The notes below the pieces were generated by a model. The model searched no databases. It saw nothing but the letters and a program-made list of their open reading frames with translations, and was not told the origin of the DNA. From NCBI GenBank assembly GCA_032718865.1, contig JALUTQ010000040.1, positions 1 to 64,000 of the forward strand: a stretch of 64,000 bases of DNA, in the 5' to 3' direction. This document shows positions 10,501-20,499 of the stretch, in pieces (within the stretch, counting starts at the first letter, position 1; every line of letters starts with the position of its first letter). This DNA is from Tilletia caries. Its lineage: Eukaryota > Basidiomycota > Exobasidiomycetes > Tilletiales > Tilletiaceae. The translations under genes were made by a program, and so were the position numbers.

Positions 10501-11964
10501 TCCCTCGGAGGTTTCAACCTCCTTCACCCGGACCACATGGCCATCGCCCTCAGCATCTCGTTCTTGCGCAACTACCTCTCGGACCCCGGCCCCATCGGCT
10601 CGTGGCTGCGTCTAAATTTGACCGCGGAACTTCGCCACCGCTACTCGGCGGTCCCGGCCATCCTCCTTGCCCGATCAAGTCCCGCATTTACAGCCCTCCA
10701 GCACGCCGATGCGCGCGCCGAGGGTCTGTTCGGCCGCCTCCTTCACGCTCTGGCCAGCGTCGACCTCGGACTCGCCCCGGAGTGGAAGGAACTGCCGGCA
10801 ACAAGCCTCGTCACCTTGCCCTGGCTTCTCCTTTTCCCTTCGCTCGAGCTCACCGACCAGCGCCAGGTCAAATACCTGCGCTCTCACTGGGTCACGGTCG
10901 GCGACATGCTCTGGCTCGGCCCTCGTCCCCACCCTGCGGCGCCTGTCCCCACCTTTCTAGGCCTCCCACCCAGCCGCTCCGCAACGGCCCATAACCGCCT
11001 GTCCTCGGCGCCCGACACCTTTGGGGGCGTCCCTTCTCTCCCCTGGCCCACCATGTGGTCCCAGCTGGAGCCGCGCCTCTCGAGCGCCCTGGCATCCTAC
11101 TGCCTCGACTCGCCCAGCCCCTACCGGCACCTCACCCCGGATGCCCTGGCCTCCCGGACTCCGGCGGAGACCTGGGTCCCCCTTTCGGTCGACCCCTCGT
11201 ACCCTGATTTCCCATGGCACCTACTCACCATCGCCGGCCGGCCCCTCCTCACCGCATCCCCACGCTCCGTACGCCGCTCCCTCACGCCACAGGAGCCCCG
11301 GATCCCCGGCTGGACTATCGACCCGCCCGTCTCTCCCATGTTCTGGTCGACTGTGTGGACCGAGCTCGAGGCCAGTCCCCTGCCCACGGACATGCGCTCC
11401 GCCTGCCTCCTGGTTCTAGGCCGCAACCTGTGGACTTACCGGCCCGTTCCCCCCCGGCACCTCAATTGCCCGGTCGGCTGCCCCGAGGCAGACTCCCCAA
11501 CGCACGGCATCTGCGTATGCCCTGCAGCCTTGCGGGTCTGGACTGCCTGTCTCCCCCTGCTCCGAGCGATGGGAGTTCTCACGCCCCTCTCCTTCAGCAC
11601 ACGGACAATCATTGGTGCATGGCAGCACCTGCCTGGCCTACGCGGCCGACTCGTGCTATGGCGGAACGCCGTTCTTGTTACCCTACACACGGCCCGCACC
11701 ATCGCGGGCCGCGACGCTCGGACCAGTGCGTCTCCTCCTAACTTCGACCACTGCGACGCCTTGGACGTATTATCCTTCACCACCGCGTCGTTGGTGTCTG
11801 CGCTGACGGCCGCCTGGGCCAGACTCCCCCAGGAATCCGAGGTGGCCGTCGACCGCTTCCATGCGCGCTGGATCCTAGGATCCTCCCTCCTCCACATCGA
11901 GGGATCCTCTCTGGCCGTCACTGCCCTCCCCACAGCACCACCACCTCCTGCTCCGGCCCCGTAG
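7246..11964 (+). CDS. LINE ORF2, apurinic endonuclease plus reverse transcriptase
   Basis: The open frame starts inside ORF1, but recognisable protein begins at about 7800. The endonuclease covers about 7803-8580 with LHVATLNCGPGG, VCLQES, IFGADWNS, RLDSILC and SSDHHAV. The reverse transcriptase covers about 9240-10300 with TILLPKTGDLSNLANYRPIS, VSLDQRKAYDRV, SGVLQGDPSSC and FADDVLIF (FADD at 9982-9993). A C-terminal CX3CX7HX4C motif lies at about 11467-11520. No RNase H domain is evident. There is no in-frame ATG between ORF1 and the endonuclease. An ATGA overlap at 7529-7532 is in another frame, so the real start is unclear: restart with a frame change, or a short indel. The RT frame itself is open over more than 4 kb, so this copy may be recently active. 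Confidence 0.92.
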   Translation: MLLLPPPRRAHTPPSRHLALRPRKCRRARRRPLTGSFKPRSPSPVRPLLPLSRSPAPLSRPPLPPPWNPLPLPPLLPQLPPPPPLSHPSALVSSDESPLLPPHYAPRYHFHSFWLLIALRCLSLLLYSLLILLSAVSSRLSGFRPPTHLLLASVPLISVSISESDQPFPFTSSPVPSVLPPSTLDSLHVATLNCGPGGLRARQREFAPAARNLLATADIVCLQESRVRSPIFPDQPDLLRAYLSTPLPSTTRALLTNDCSIFVRGTSLVVEGWDFGKHWAYVRVSVPPPPPSSLDSRPLPPPICFGVFSIHGPFTQADWAPVRTAVTHFHPDATLPCIFGADWNSIPDPILDSSNARPTGTPWSTPASFLSPLQLTDTFRSLHPTDPGWTFFRITRAADAPILTSARRLDSILCSGPFIPSLHTSASVFTSSDHHAVSASFGHTNTLLTPPASSTDTSINRTLTWALHPGLWQSVPFIRDVRAFAARYHPTHDSLPLSPLQAWKLLSIATQDHFQRLSIAHGATQRLLLDDLASVSATLVSLDCRSPPDMHALPPLLARFRKALAALDLALTLPYTSRLAAAELRLSSWLSKASASPRTTPLPTLAYDGRLCESSDDKLAAVCAFYTSLYTPPPLPHTFETDCALLFHHQLSSLPITLADQLSSPFTTDEVANALRLANRRASPGPDGLPYRVWSELLPIAGPLLASLANALGAGASLEVTARTILLPKTGDLSNLANYRPISISNSYVRTLARMLSARLLTVTSFLLPWNQAAFLPGRRTTLVSGLLQGLIDTAAAPEAHPAAPSAFFVVSLDQRKAYDRVRHEWLFACLQRLGIPPLLLLLLSALYSSATTRVSTADGMTAPIHFLSGVLQGDPSSCIVYNLTLQPFLDLLRAWGVGITVPGLGFLTSLAFADDVLIFIDASRHGFQQWHALQSALTLYERASNAQINITKSSFWLDGSPTDRIAASALAATIASYGLANQNHRAFLTHLGHPITLWPRPPTDALVARLAAIRTRALCFPTIGVSVLSRIQKSKQFLTSRLWHSISLGGLPHDFNDLYFEALNPYLFAPTKPYISRDDLTRPRSLGGFNLLHPDHMAIALSISFLRNYLSDPGPIGSWLRLNLTAELRHRYSAVPAILLARSSPAFTALQHADARAEGLFGRLLHALASVDLGLAPEWKELPATSLVTLPWLLLFPSLELTDQRQVKYLRSHWVTVGDMLWLGPRPHPAAPVPTFLGLPPSRSATAHNRLSSAPDTFGGVPSLPWPTMWSQLEPRLSSALASYCLDSPSPYRHLTPDALASRTPAETWVPLSVDPSYPDFPWHLLTIAGRPLLTASPRSVRRSLTPQEPRIPGWTIDPPVSPMFWSTVWTELEASPLPTDMRSACLLVLGRNLWTYRPVPPRHLNCPVGCPEADSPTHGICVCPAALRVWTACLPLLRAMGVLTPLSFSTRTIIGAWQHLPGLRGRLVLWRNAVLVTLHTARTIAGRDARTSASPPNFDHCDALDVLSFTTASLVSALTAAWARLPQESEVAVDRFHARWILGSSLLHIEGSSLAVTALPTAPPPPAPAP

Positions 11965-12473
11965 TCGCGTCGCCGACCCCATGCCGACCCCACCCGCACT
12001 CGGACTGGCTACTCGCCCTGGACGACGGCTCACCCTCTGCCTACGATTCCACCAAACCCTTTTCTCGGCTCCATGGCCGCCCTGGACGCGCATCCTCACA
12101 CTCTTTTCTGAACACCAACCCCCGCCGTCCTGACCCTCGATGCCTCGCCACCTATCAATCTCCCCCAGGGCAACTCCTCCGCACATAACTCCCGGCGAGG
12201 ACATCTTGGATCCTCTTCGGCCGGTCTCACTTCAACGCTGCGCCTCCCACCACCCTTTCAACTTCACAAACATCAAACGTCGGCATGATGACCCACTCCT
12301 CGGCCCTAGCCTCCTGCTCCGACCCCATCACCCACTTCTCTCTCCCTTGCCCCATTCCCTCATACTGCACCCGAGTCCTAGAAGTCAACCGAATGTTGCG
12401 ATGTATTCCCCCCCACACTGTATTCCCCCCCGCACTACACCGCAATCCATTCTCACGATATCAAAAAAAAAAA

Positions 12474-12504
12474 AAGAGCCACGTGGTATGCCATACTAGC
12501 ACAT
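12474..12504 (+). repeat. 31-bp direct repeat, left copy, at the LINE poly(A) junction
   Basis: The sequence starting AAGAGCCACGTGGTATGCC is repeated without mismatch at 15295-15325. This copy lies directly behind the LINE poly(A) tail, so it is the target flank of that insertion. The partner copy is 2.8 kb further on instead of at the LINE 5' end. Confidence 0.9.
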
Positions 12505-12740
12505 CCCCTCACTTTGAAAACGACTGTCCCGAGTCGTTGTGGAAAGGATCAAAAGGAGAACAAGGCGAGGAAGGAAGAAGGGAAGGGAGAAGCGGGGAGG
12601 GAGGGAGGGGAAAAAGGTGTAAGGGAGAGGAGCGTCACCGGGAAGGAGCAGGTCTGATTGGCTGAAGTCTTCTCGAAGGTGTCACAGCTGAGAGTGGCGG
12701 CCTTCATCGCGGTATCGCGGTGTCGTCCAGGTCGGTCGTG
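12505..12740. other. no gene seen; purine-rich stretch
   Basis: The segment between the LINE target flank and the eEF1A relics holds a GGGAAGG-type purine-rich tract at about 12560-12650. I see no gene in it. Confidence 0.5.
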
Positions 12741-13120
12741 CTTACTTCTTGGAGGCAGAGCAGGCGCATGTCCTGGATGTGAGACGCGTTGACGTTGGAG
12801 TCGATGTGGTCTCCGGGGACGGACTTGACCTCGATGATGACGTTGGAGGGCGCGAAGATGGGAACCAAACCAGCATTGATGACACCGGTCCTGACACGAG
12901 CGGGTGCGGCAGGCGGCTGAAAGCCATGTAGCTCGGCATTTGAAGACGGGTGACGTTGGACTTGGGAGTTTGAACCTCCAGAGAGCAATGCCGATGATGA
13001 TCCGCGCTCAAGCTCGACCTTGAGCTGTCAGAGAACCCATGCGTCCTGGAATGAACCCTTGTCCAACTGAATCGCCTCGATCTCGACCGTCTCGATGGTA
13101 CATCCATCAGTACCGTGTCC
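12740..13120 (-). pseudogene. eEF1A pseudogene, second (more decayed) copy
   Basis: Read on the minus strand, fragments match translation elongation factor 1-alpha. A piece like GKGSFQDAWVL is followed by LKVELERG and IALWRF (the N-terminal G-domain region). Then RVRTGVINAGLVPIFAPSNV and IIEVKSV with PGDHIDSNVNASHIQDMR match domain II. Stops and frame changes separate the pieces and most of the G domain is missing. It lies directly downstream of the other eEF1A relic in the same orientation. A working eEF1A gene must exist elsewhere in the genome. Confidence 0.75.
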
Positions 13121-13161
13121 TTCTTGTCGACCGTCCCAATCTGGACGGTGATGATGCATCC

Positions 13162-13745
13162 CTATCGTCCCCGATCCCGACGCCGACAAAGCTCCAGTCG
13201 CTCTATCCCCAGCCAGCCTTGGTTGTCGAGCGAGAGTGGATGCGAGTGCGACCTGACCGAGTCAGAGACGGTAGCGACCCGGGAAGGCGATGATGAAGCC
13301 GTGCGCTTGCCTGAACGAATAGGATCCACGGAGCGCTGGAACGGTGGACGCGTAGGAGCGCCATGCTGGGATGGCAACCTTGTTCTGAATGAAGGCGGAG
13401 GTCTCCTTGAAGCGATCCTCGTACATTTGCATGTATCCATCTCGACGGCGAAGATGAGCGAGCTGACACCGAGGATGAAGGCGAGGAGGACGTGCTCAGG
13501 AGTCTGGCCATCCTTGGAGATACCAGGCTCGACCGGGGGTGTCGATGACGGTGACGTTGTACTTGGAAGTCGGCTTCCAGAGGGCAATGTCGATCGTGAT
13601 ACCACGCTCATGCTCGGTCTTGAGCTTGTAGTAAACCCATGCGTGCCTTTTCCTAACTCAGCGGACTCCTACTCGAACTTCCCGATGGTACGCTTGTCGA
13701 TACCTCTGTACTGGTAGGTATGTTGACCAGTGGTGGCGCATTTCG
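13162..13745 (-). pseudogene. eEF1A pseudogene, first copy
   Basis: Minus-strand fragments follow eEF1A in order: TTGQHTYQYRGIDKRTIGKFE, then AELGKG, a piece like [29 protein letters not shown], and [20 protein letters not shown] followed by SLIFAVEMDT. The N-terminal P-loop (GHVDSGKST) is lost, and frames change several times, so it cannot make a factor. The sequence upstream (13750-14390) on the same strand has open frames that I do not recognise. Confidence 0.82.
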
Positions 13746-14819
13746 ATGATGAGCATGAAGCAGAGACGATGTCCATCTCCTCGGCCGTCTCACTCTCGAC
13801 GGGGAGGATGTTTCCCTTCGGTCCGCCGATCTTGCTGGTAGAGCGAGTAGACGATGTTCGGGGCGGCTGGAAGAGGAGTGCGCGGTGCTCGCTCGGCGGC
13901 GGTACAGAGTCGACGAACAGCACGGGCAGAGAAAGCCATCTCCTTCTCGTTCTTGCGCGTCGAAGTCCATGGTGGGTGTGAAGTCGGCGATGATGCTCGG
14001 CCAAACTGACAACCTCCTCAAATCTCGTCCCCAGACAACGCAGGCCCGTGCGCATATCCTCCTCTTTCGCCAGCGGTATGTGTTGGAACTTGAACGCCGG
14101 ACGCGAAGGCGAGCGGAGGGATGTACTCGACCTCAACGATGGGTGTGTGTCCGAAGTCGAGATTGAGGTGGTGGGAGTGGCTGCTTCGAGACTGAAGGAG
14201 CATACAGTAGTTGACATCGGACTTGAGGGTGCTGGGACCGATGAGCTCGACGCTCATTGATTGTTCCGATCCGCCTCTGCAGCGATGTGTCGGGGCTGTA
14301 TGCGTGGTGACCCTGGTCATAGAGGTGTGGGTCAATTCGACGACGGGGGAAGTGAGGGAAGGTGGATGACGACCGAAGTGAACGAGCATGAGCGGTGCAG
14401 TCGGGAGAGGGAGGGTGAGTGAGGCTGACCAACGACCGAAGTGAAGGTGCCGAGCATTGGATTGAATGCTGGAGAAGGAGACAGCAGTCGCGTCTGAGCA
14501 GGTGCTGGGACCGGTGAAATGGAAGCCTATCGAGACTCCAAGCCATTCAGACGTCGGCTGCGTTGCCTGTCCTTATCAGCGTTGACATGCGTCGGTGGCG
14601 ACGATGAGGGGCTGCGCGGTGACCCGTTGGTGATACGAGAGCTGCTGGGAGAGAGGATGACCAAAGCTCGAGCGAGAAGATTCGTGTGATGCGGAGGGAA
14701 AAGCTCAACCTCGACGCTCGATGCCGGTGGATCCTGAGACTGGAGGGCGAAGGAGCGTATGATGGCCGGTTGGAGAGACAGTGGAGCGGAAAGTGGAAAC
14801 TGAGGAGAAGCTGCTGTAT
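13746..14819. other. no supported gene upstream of the eEF1A relic
   Basis: Several minus-strand open frames (for example 14018-14389 and 14133-14546) overlap here, but none gives a recognisable protein or a consistent exon chain. It may be decayed coding DNA. Confidence 0.4.
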
Positions 14820-15075
14820 CCGTTTGGAGGATGCTGCTAGCCGGAGGGGTTGGAGGCCGTAGAAAGCCGAGTCGGGCTGCTGAGAGCCGAGTTGAGCTGT
14901 CGGAAACCGAGGGAAGACTACTGGGAGTCGGGACAGCTGCTGGGAGCTGGCGTGAGCTGCTGGGAGCTCCAGTGTGTGGCTGCTGAAAGCCGGAGAGTGA
15001 CTGACTGCTGGGAGTCGATGGTGGCTGTTGGAAGCGCTGGCGTGGGTGCCTCGCCTGCGTCCTTCGCTCAGCGAG
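14820..15075 (+). repeat. degenerate minisatellite of GCTGCTGGGAGTCG-like units
   Basis: About ten imperfect units of roughly 20-24 bp containing GAGCTGCTGGGAG or GAAAGCCGAG occur in tandem. The reading frame across them (14850-15080) is a by-product of the repeat. Confidence 0.7.
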
Positions 15076-15294
15076 AGTGAAGCACTCTCATCACCATGTA
15101 TTGGTTTGGACCAATAATCAGAAAGAAGAAAGAGAAGTAAGGTGTATGTTGGATGATTAGGTAGTGAGAGTTAAGTACAACAGCGAGAGAGAAGGGAGGT
15201 GATCAAGAGGCTGTTGCTATGCGGAGGTATGGGAAAAAGAGGAAGTCGGAAATAAGAAAGGAGATAAGGAATTAAGAAGATAAGATAACGGAAG

Positions 15295-15325
15295 AAGAGC
15301 CACGTGGTATGCCATACTAGCACAT
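15295..15325 (+). repeat. 31-bp direct repeat, right copy
   Basis: Identical to 12474-12504. It is preceded by an A/G-rich stretch (AGATAAGATAACGGAAG), like the remains of an A-rich tail. Confidence 0.9.
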
Positions 15326-15439
15326 TTCTCCGGAACTTCTGGCCCTCGGCGGCGATTCCCCAGAATTTTAATTATGGGGTTCTAGAGGTGGGTTTTGAAA
15401 TTTTTTTATTTAGTCATTACCAACAATTCCTTGCGAAGT

Positions 15440-16130
15440 ACCTCGCCGCTTCACTAAACATACGTTGCACAATCAGAATGCCCTGTGGCGATTTACGATA
15501 CGCACATCCTCTCCAAATTTCATCCTGATCGGTGTCGAATTGACGCCGCTAAGGCGAGTTTGTTGGTAATGCGTCGTTGCAGAGGGGGGGGGGGGGTTGG
15601 TTCATTGCGCAACGATCTCCCAGCGCCACGAGTCTCAGCGTTACTAACTTCGGAAACACCTCGTTCCTTCACTAAGTTCGTGCTGCACATCCAATCGAAG
15701 TCGTATAGATTTACGATACGCACGTTCCCTCCAAATATCATCCTGATCGGTGGCGAATTGACGCCGCTAAGGCGTGAATGTTGGTAATGCGTCGTTGCAG
15801 AGGGGTCATGGGGGGGTCATTGCGCAACGATCTCCCAGCGCCACGAGTTTCAGCGTTACTAACATCGGAAACACCTCGTACCTTCATAAGTTCATGCTGC
15901 ACATCCAATTGAAGTCGCATAGATTTATGATACGCACATTCACTCCAAATATCATCCTGATCGGTGGCGGATTGACGCCTCTAAGGCGTGTATGTTGGTA
16001 ATGCGTTGTTGCAGAGGGGGGGGGGGGGGGGGTTCATTGCGCAACGATCTCCCAGCGCCACGTGTGCCAGCAATGTCAACTCTTGAAGCTTGAAGCACCT
16101 CGCCCCTTCACTAAGTGCAAGATGCCGCCT
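15440..16130 (+). repeat. tandem repeat of about 215 bp with internal poly-G runs
   Basis: Units start at 15513, 15731 and 15945 (CCAAAT..CATCCTGATCGG), with a partial unit before. Each contains TTGCAGAGG, then a G-run of variable length (up to about 20 G), then CATTGCGCAACGATCTCCCA. Units differ by scattered substitutions. No gene is evident. Confidence 0.9.
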
Positions 16131-16589
16131 GTTCCAGTCCTTTCCCTCGCTGTGTTCTACCCAAGGCTTCTGTCTTTCCCTCTCCTTTTCTTCTCATCAT
16201 CTCTCTCATTGCTTCCTCCCACCTCTGTCCCTTGTCTGATGTCTCCAGGTCACAGGTGGGCTAAATCTCTCTCTGCTTCTTTCACTGCTCTGCGTCCCAT
16301 CCTCATCAAACTGTTTACCATCAGCTTTCAGCCTTCTTCCTGTTTACTCTCACATTATTCTTTTTCCCTCACTTTGCGCTCAATCTTTATCTTTCTGAAT
16401 GTTCACTCGTGTCTAGTGTCAGTGCGCAATTCAAACAGACCTCTTCGCCTCCACTCCTTCTTGTCGTCTGTCCAAGACCCATGCTCAGGGTGAACAGTGC
16501 AATTGTCTTCCAAATTCACTTCATGACGGAGCGGACGAAGGGTAGCGACGCTACCCTGAGATTCCGCGTAGCACTCAGGACCATCCGAC

Positions 16590-18300
16590 CTTTATTTCTG
16601 TAATATTAGTCATGTGTGAGAAATGCAATCTACCTTACTTAGTAGACTTGGACAGGTCCGATCACTTCCTCCGCCCGACCACGACCATGATGTCCGATTA
16701 TAGGGGAACCTATGTCAATTTTTTTATTTCGATCGATAGAAATGATAGCTACTAAGGATCTTCCCGGAGTAGATCCCCGAAGCCCGGACTCCGGGGCGGC
16801 GCTCCGCTCAGCTCCGTCTGAGATCTGGCCAGCTCCGAGCTCCGCAAAATTTCTGGTGATCAGCTGGCGAGCACTCCGCGCTCCGTCGAAGTCGCGGTTG
16901 CGCACAAGAATCTACTCCGTGCTCCGTACATTTTTCTCAGGCGGACTCCGTGCTCCGCAAAATAGCTCCGCGGACTCCGGGGTACTCCGGGGTGTCATGA
17001 AATGAGTCCAACATGGGCTGAAGAGAAGGTTAAATCTCATCGAAACAGTTCAATCGCAGCTTTAGAAGCCTATATCATTCCTTTCCAAGGGTTTACTGCT
17101 CCAAAAAAAGCTGAAATACACACTATTTCGACCTAATTCAGCCGAGAAATCCCTCAAAATGCGGTCACGTGACTCGGTTTCGGCCATCACGTGACCCACT
17201 TTGCCATCCCCGAAGTCCGTCGGACTCCGTGGTCTGCTCCGTACTCCGGGGCTTTTTTGACAATGCAAGCAAACTCACTCCGTGCTCCGGGGCGTTGCAG
17301 CCATACCTTCGCGGAGTAGCTCCGCAAATCTAAAGCTAGCATAAAACGCTCAAATCTCGCTCCGTGCTCCGTACCCGTGCAGAGCGTCTCTCGGAGTCCG
17401 CGGAGCTCCAGGGGATGCTACTCCGGGGCCTACTCCGGGAAGATCCTTAATAGCTACAGTCTTCGTGAACACGTGTGTGAAGGTCTGAGAGAGATTCAGC
17501 AAGAATTGAGCGAGTACTGTCAGTTTTCAGTCCCGGGGAACATCGGCTCAGCTCGAGTCCTATATCTCGCCACAACTCGACAACGACGCTGCCCACGGGC
17601 TTCTCACTTCACACACAGCTCAATCATACCATAAAGCATCTTTCTGTAATAGCAACTAGGTCTGAGCAATGCAATCTTCCTTACTTAGTAGACTCGGACA
17701 GGTCCGATCACTTCCTCCGCCCGACCACGACCATGTTGTCCGGTACAGGGGGAAACTATATCATTTTTTTATTTCAATACATGGAAATGGTAGCTACAGT
17801 GTTCTTGATTACGGGTGTGAAGGTTTGAGAGAGATCCACCGAGAATTGAGGGAGTACTGTCAGTTTTCAGTCGGCGAGAAGAACGGCTCAGCGCGAGTCC
17901 CATACCTCCCCATAACTCGACAACGACGCTGCCCCCGAGCTTCTCACTTCACACACAGCTCAATTATACCATCATGCATCTTTCTGTAATAGTAGCTAGG
18001 TCTGAGAAATGCAATCTACCTTACTTAGTAGACTCGGACAGGTCCGATCACTTCCTCCGCCCGACCACGACCATGGTGTCCGATCATAAGGGTAGACTAT
18101 GTCATTTTTTATTTACAATCAATGGAAATGATAGCTACAGTGTTCCTGGTCATGGATGTCAAGGTTTGGGAGAGATGGAGCCAGAATTGAGCGAGATTGC
18201 TTAGTACAAACTCGGCGGCTACTTAGTACCCCTGCGCGCGACGCACATATTCGGCCAGAACTCGACAACAACGCTACTTCCGCGCTTCAAACTTCACACA
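16590..18300 (+). repeat. tandem repeat of about 340 bp, three units, first one interrupted
   Basis: Units are marked by GCAATCTACCTTACTTAGTA at about 16625, 17673 and 18009, with TCCGATCACTTCCTCCGCC after it. Units two and three are 337 bp apart. The first spacing of 1,049 becomes 344 after removing the 697-bp MITE and its 8-bp duplication. ORFs in the units are short. Confidence 0.88.
16753..17449. mobile_element. hAT-like MITE, 697 bp (family 1)
   Basis: Terminal inverted repeats are TAAGGATCTTCCCGGAGTAG and its complement, with an 8-bp target duplication ATAGCTAC on both sides (16745-16752 and 17450-17457). The body is full of CTCCG/CGGAG words (GTGCTCCG, GGACTCCGGGG) and has TCACGTGAC and ATCACGTGACC palindromes near 17165-17195. 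No coding capacity was found. Eight-base duplications are typical of the hAT superfamily; the transposase source is not in the window. Confidence 0.93.
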
Positions 18301-18599
18301 CTAGACTATCACACCTTCACAATTATTTTTAACATGACCGGAGAGAGATCGAGTCAGAGTTGAGGGAGATCCGCCTGTATCAAGTAGGCTGTGTAGCAAT
18401 ACGTGAGGTTTGATTTGGAAACCTTTTCTCGGCCGAAAGTAGCTCAAGTTTTATTCATCCTATTTCAATATTTCAATCATCAATCAAAATTACGATCTCC
18501 CCCTGCGGGAGTGCCAGAATTCTGGGGAAGACTCTGGTCACAAACCAGGTCACTATACACGCACACTCCTTCACCCACGGCGCTCCGTTACTCAGTCTC

Positions 18600-18835
18600 G
18601 CATCATGGGACCGACCTGCCACACCCGTATTGCCACCACACACCCCTTCATTTTCTTCTAACACATGTCGGAATGACGATCAAGCCCACAGCACGAAACC
18701 CACATAGCCTCGACTCCCCTTCCCACCTGCTTTCTTTCTCTCCCACACTGCCTGCTCCACGCGAACGAGACCTAGAAGCTCCCCCGAATGCTTGCGATGT
18801 ACCACCCCCCCACACTACTGTATCTTTAACATTAT
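18600..18835 (+). mobile_element. LINE 3'-end relic
   Basis: The segment aligns by eye with 12290-12440 of the LINE: ATGTCGGAATGACGATCAAG matches the region with CGTCGGCATGATGACCCA, and AATGCTTGCGATGTACCACC matches AATGTTGCGATGTATTCCCC. There is no A-tail and the copy is clearly diverged. Downstream comes GCCACGTTGCACACACCACA, similar to the target flank of the full LINE. Confidence 0.65.
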
Positions 18836-19296
18836 AACGGAAACTCGCTTTCGCGCTGTGCCACGTTGCACACACCACATGACATACACCACGTGTCCTT
18901 AAGGTTCACACTCACCAGTCACTACTGCCTATGATGTCCTCGCCCTCTCCAACTTCCATCTAGGATTCCCTTTCTTGACTCCGGTCCATTGCCCCAACCT
19001 CCAACCTCGCATTCCTTTCTCTCAGCTTCTTGATTCTTCAGGCTTCGATCGGCACTCGGAAATTCCCATTGTCTCAACTCCCAATCGCTCAACTTCGACA
19101 TTTCTTTCTGCCTTTCGTCTGCAGCGGCAGAGCGGGACTGCCCGAGTCGCGACACACGCGGAGCACAGAGGGGTGAGGCAGGCGTGAGGATTGTCGGCGA
19201 TAGATAGGATATATCAAGCCACTGACCGACTCCTCCATCTCCTTTCTTGTGTTCTGTCTAGTTGTATCTTGATGCTGACCTTTGCTTTCTAGCCTC

Positions 19297-19384
<88 letters not shown>

Positions 19385-19683
19385 TTCCTCAGTTCTTTCT
19401 CAGTTCTTCCGGCCTCCTGCTGCTGCCCTCGGAAAGGGTTCGGTTCAAGAAGCTCGCCGTCAACTGCAACGCCGCTGCTGCAGCGTCTAGCGAGCTGCGG
19501 CTCCCGTCAACTGGGCTTCTCCCGCTACTGCGGTTCCCGTCCGACGCTGAATGGGCTCTCACCCAGCCCGCACCCCACTTCTAGGAAGCCGTCAGTCAGC
19601 CAACAAGTAATACACGCAATCGACACACCTCTCCTCGACCCTCACGGACATAGCAAAGCTTCTCCAGAAGTCGCTCTCGCCTC
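18836..19683. other. no gene; contains a long CT microsatellite
   Basis: Apart from the CT tract at 19303-19382, nothing is supported. Small open frames here have no recognisable content. Confidence 0.5.
19303..19382 (+). repeat. (CT)n microsatellite
   Basis: About 40 uninterrupted CT units. The Leu/Ser ORFs across it are artefacts. Confidence 0.97.
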
Positions 19684-20220
19684 GTGTGTACATGTCATGC
19701 TGCATTTACTCACAGGCCTAATCATGCTCACCTCGCTCTCTCCCTCTCTCTCTCATCTGTGCTTGATACAGATCCGGCTGTGCGGACGGACGCAGAGAAG
19801 AAGCTTGAAACCACAGCACAAGAGGACCAGGCGAGCATGAACCTCCTTCTCACTCAGGACGAGGACGAATGGGACGTCTCCGCAGCCGCTACCTGCATCG
19901 GTCGAATGGCAGCCTGTGTCGGCGACGCCATCGACATGCCCGCCATCCACTTCATCGAGGGTAGCATCAAGAGCGAAGACTGGAGAAGGCGCGAAGCTGC
20001 ATGCATGTGCTTCGGCTCCATCAGGGAGGGTCCTACCGTTGAAACACTCACTCCTCTCGTTCCCCAGGCAGCCAGGACCGTCCATCTGACCGAGATCGCC
20101 CACAATCTGCATCCTTTCCTTCAAGGTCTCAAGGATGCCCATCTACGGGTAAAGTGTGCGCGGTTGAAGGTTGGCTGCGCCACCCTGATACCGTGTACAA
20201 AGGTCCATATACATAACTAG
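19684..20220 (+). pseudogene. importin subunit beta-1 fragment with internal deletion
   Basis: After a plausible intron end (TTGATACAG, 19770) the frame reads DPAVRTDAEKKLETTAQE, the first HEAT repeat of karyopherin beta-1 (Kap95). It then jumps to a region like TQDEDEWDVSAAATCIGRM and FIEGSIKSEDWRRREAACM, ending with CFGSIREGP, which belongs some 300 residues further on in the family. After about 150 residues similarity is lost and the frame ends at 20220. The full protein is about 860 residues, so this is a truncated, internally deleted copy. It is on the plus strand and has no partner genes nearby. Confidence 0.75.
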
Positions 20221-20499
20221 ATTTACACACGCACTTCATTCAGTTTCAATGTTAATACATAGTACACTGTATTCTGTACACATGCCAAGTCCAAAGCTTT
20301 CCTCACCAGTGTGTATCGTGTATCATACATGATACATCACAGGATTCAAGGAGTTAAGAAGACGAGAAAACGCAGCCCACTGCCCAGCTCTTCACTGCCA
20401 AAATGCCCTATTCATTGATTGCTTTGCACAAACTTTGTAGACACACCCTTTGCGGCCGCACATTTATGTGCGGTCGACTTGATCCTTGTCCTTTTTCCC

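Larger units (their letters stand above)
5551..12474 (+). mobile_element. APE-type non-LTR retrotransposon (LINE)
   Basis: The 6.9-kb element has about 100 bp of leader, a gag-like ORF1, and ORF2 with apurinic endonuclease and reverse transcriptase. A C-rich 3' untranslated region (11965-12460) and an A13 tail (12462-12475) follow. It begins exactly where the telomere tract ends and points away from the telomere. It is almost intact; only single-run frame problems are seen. Diverged relatives of its 3' end occur at about 18600-18835 and 20500-20592. I cannot assign the clade with confidence; a Tad-like or related fungal APE clade is likely. Confidence 0.88.

Noticed and set aside
19262..19840. 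Long Leu/Ser ORFs over the CT tract
   Set aside because: They arise from the dinucleotide repeat and have no protein-like sequence outside it.
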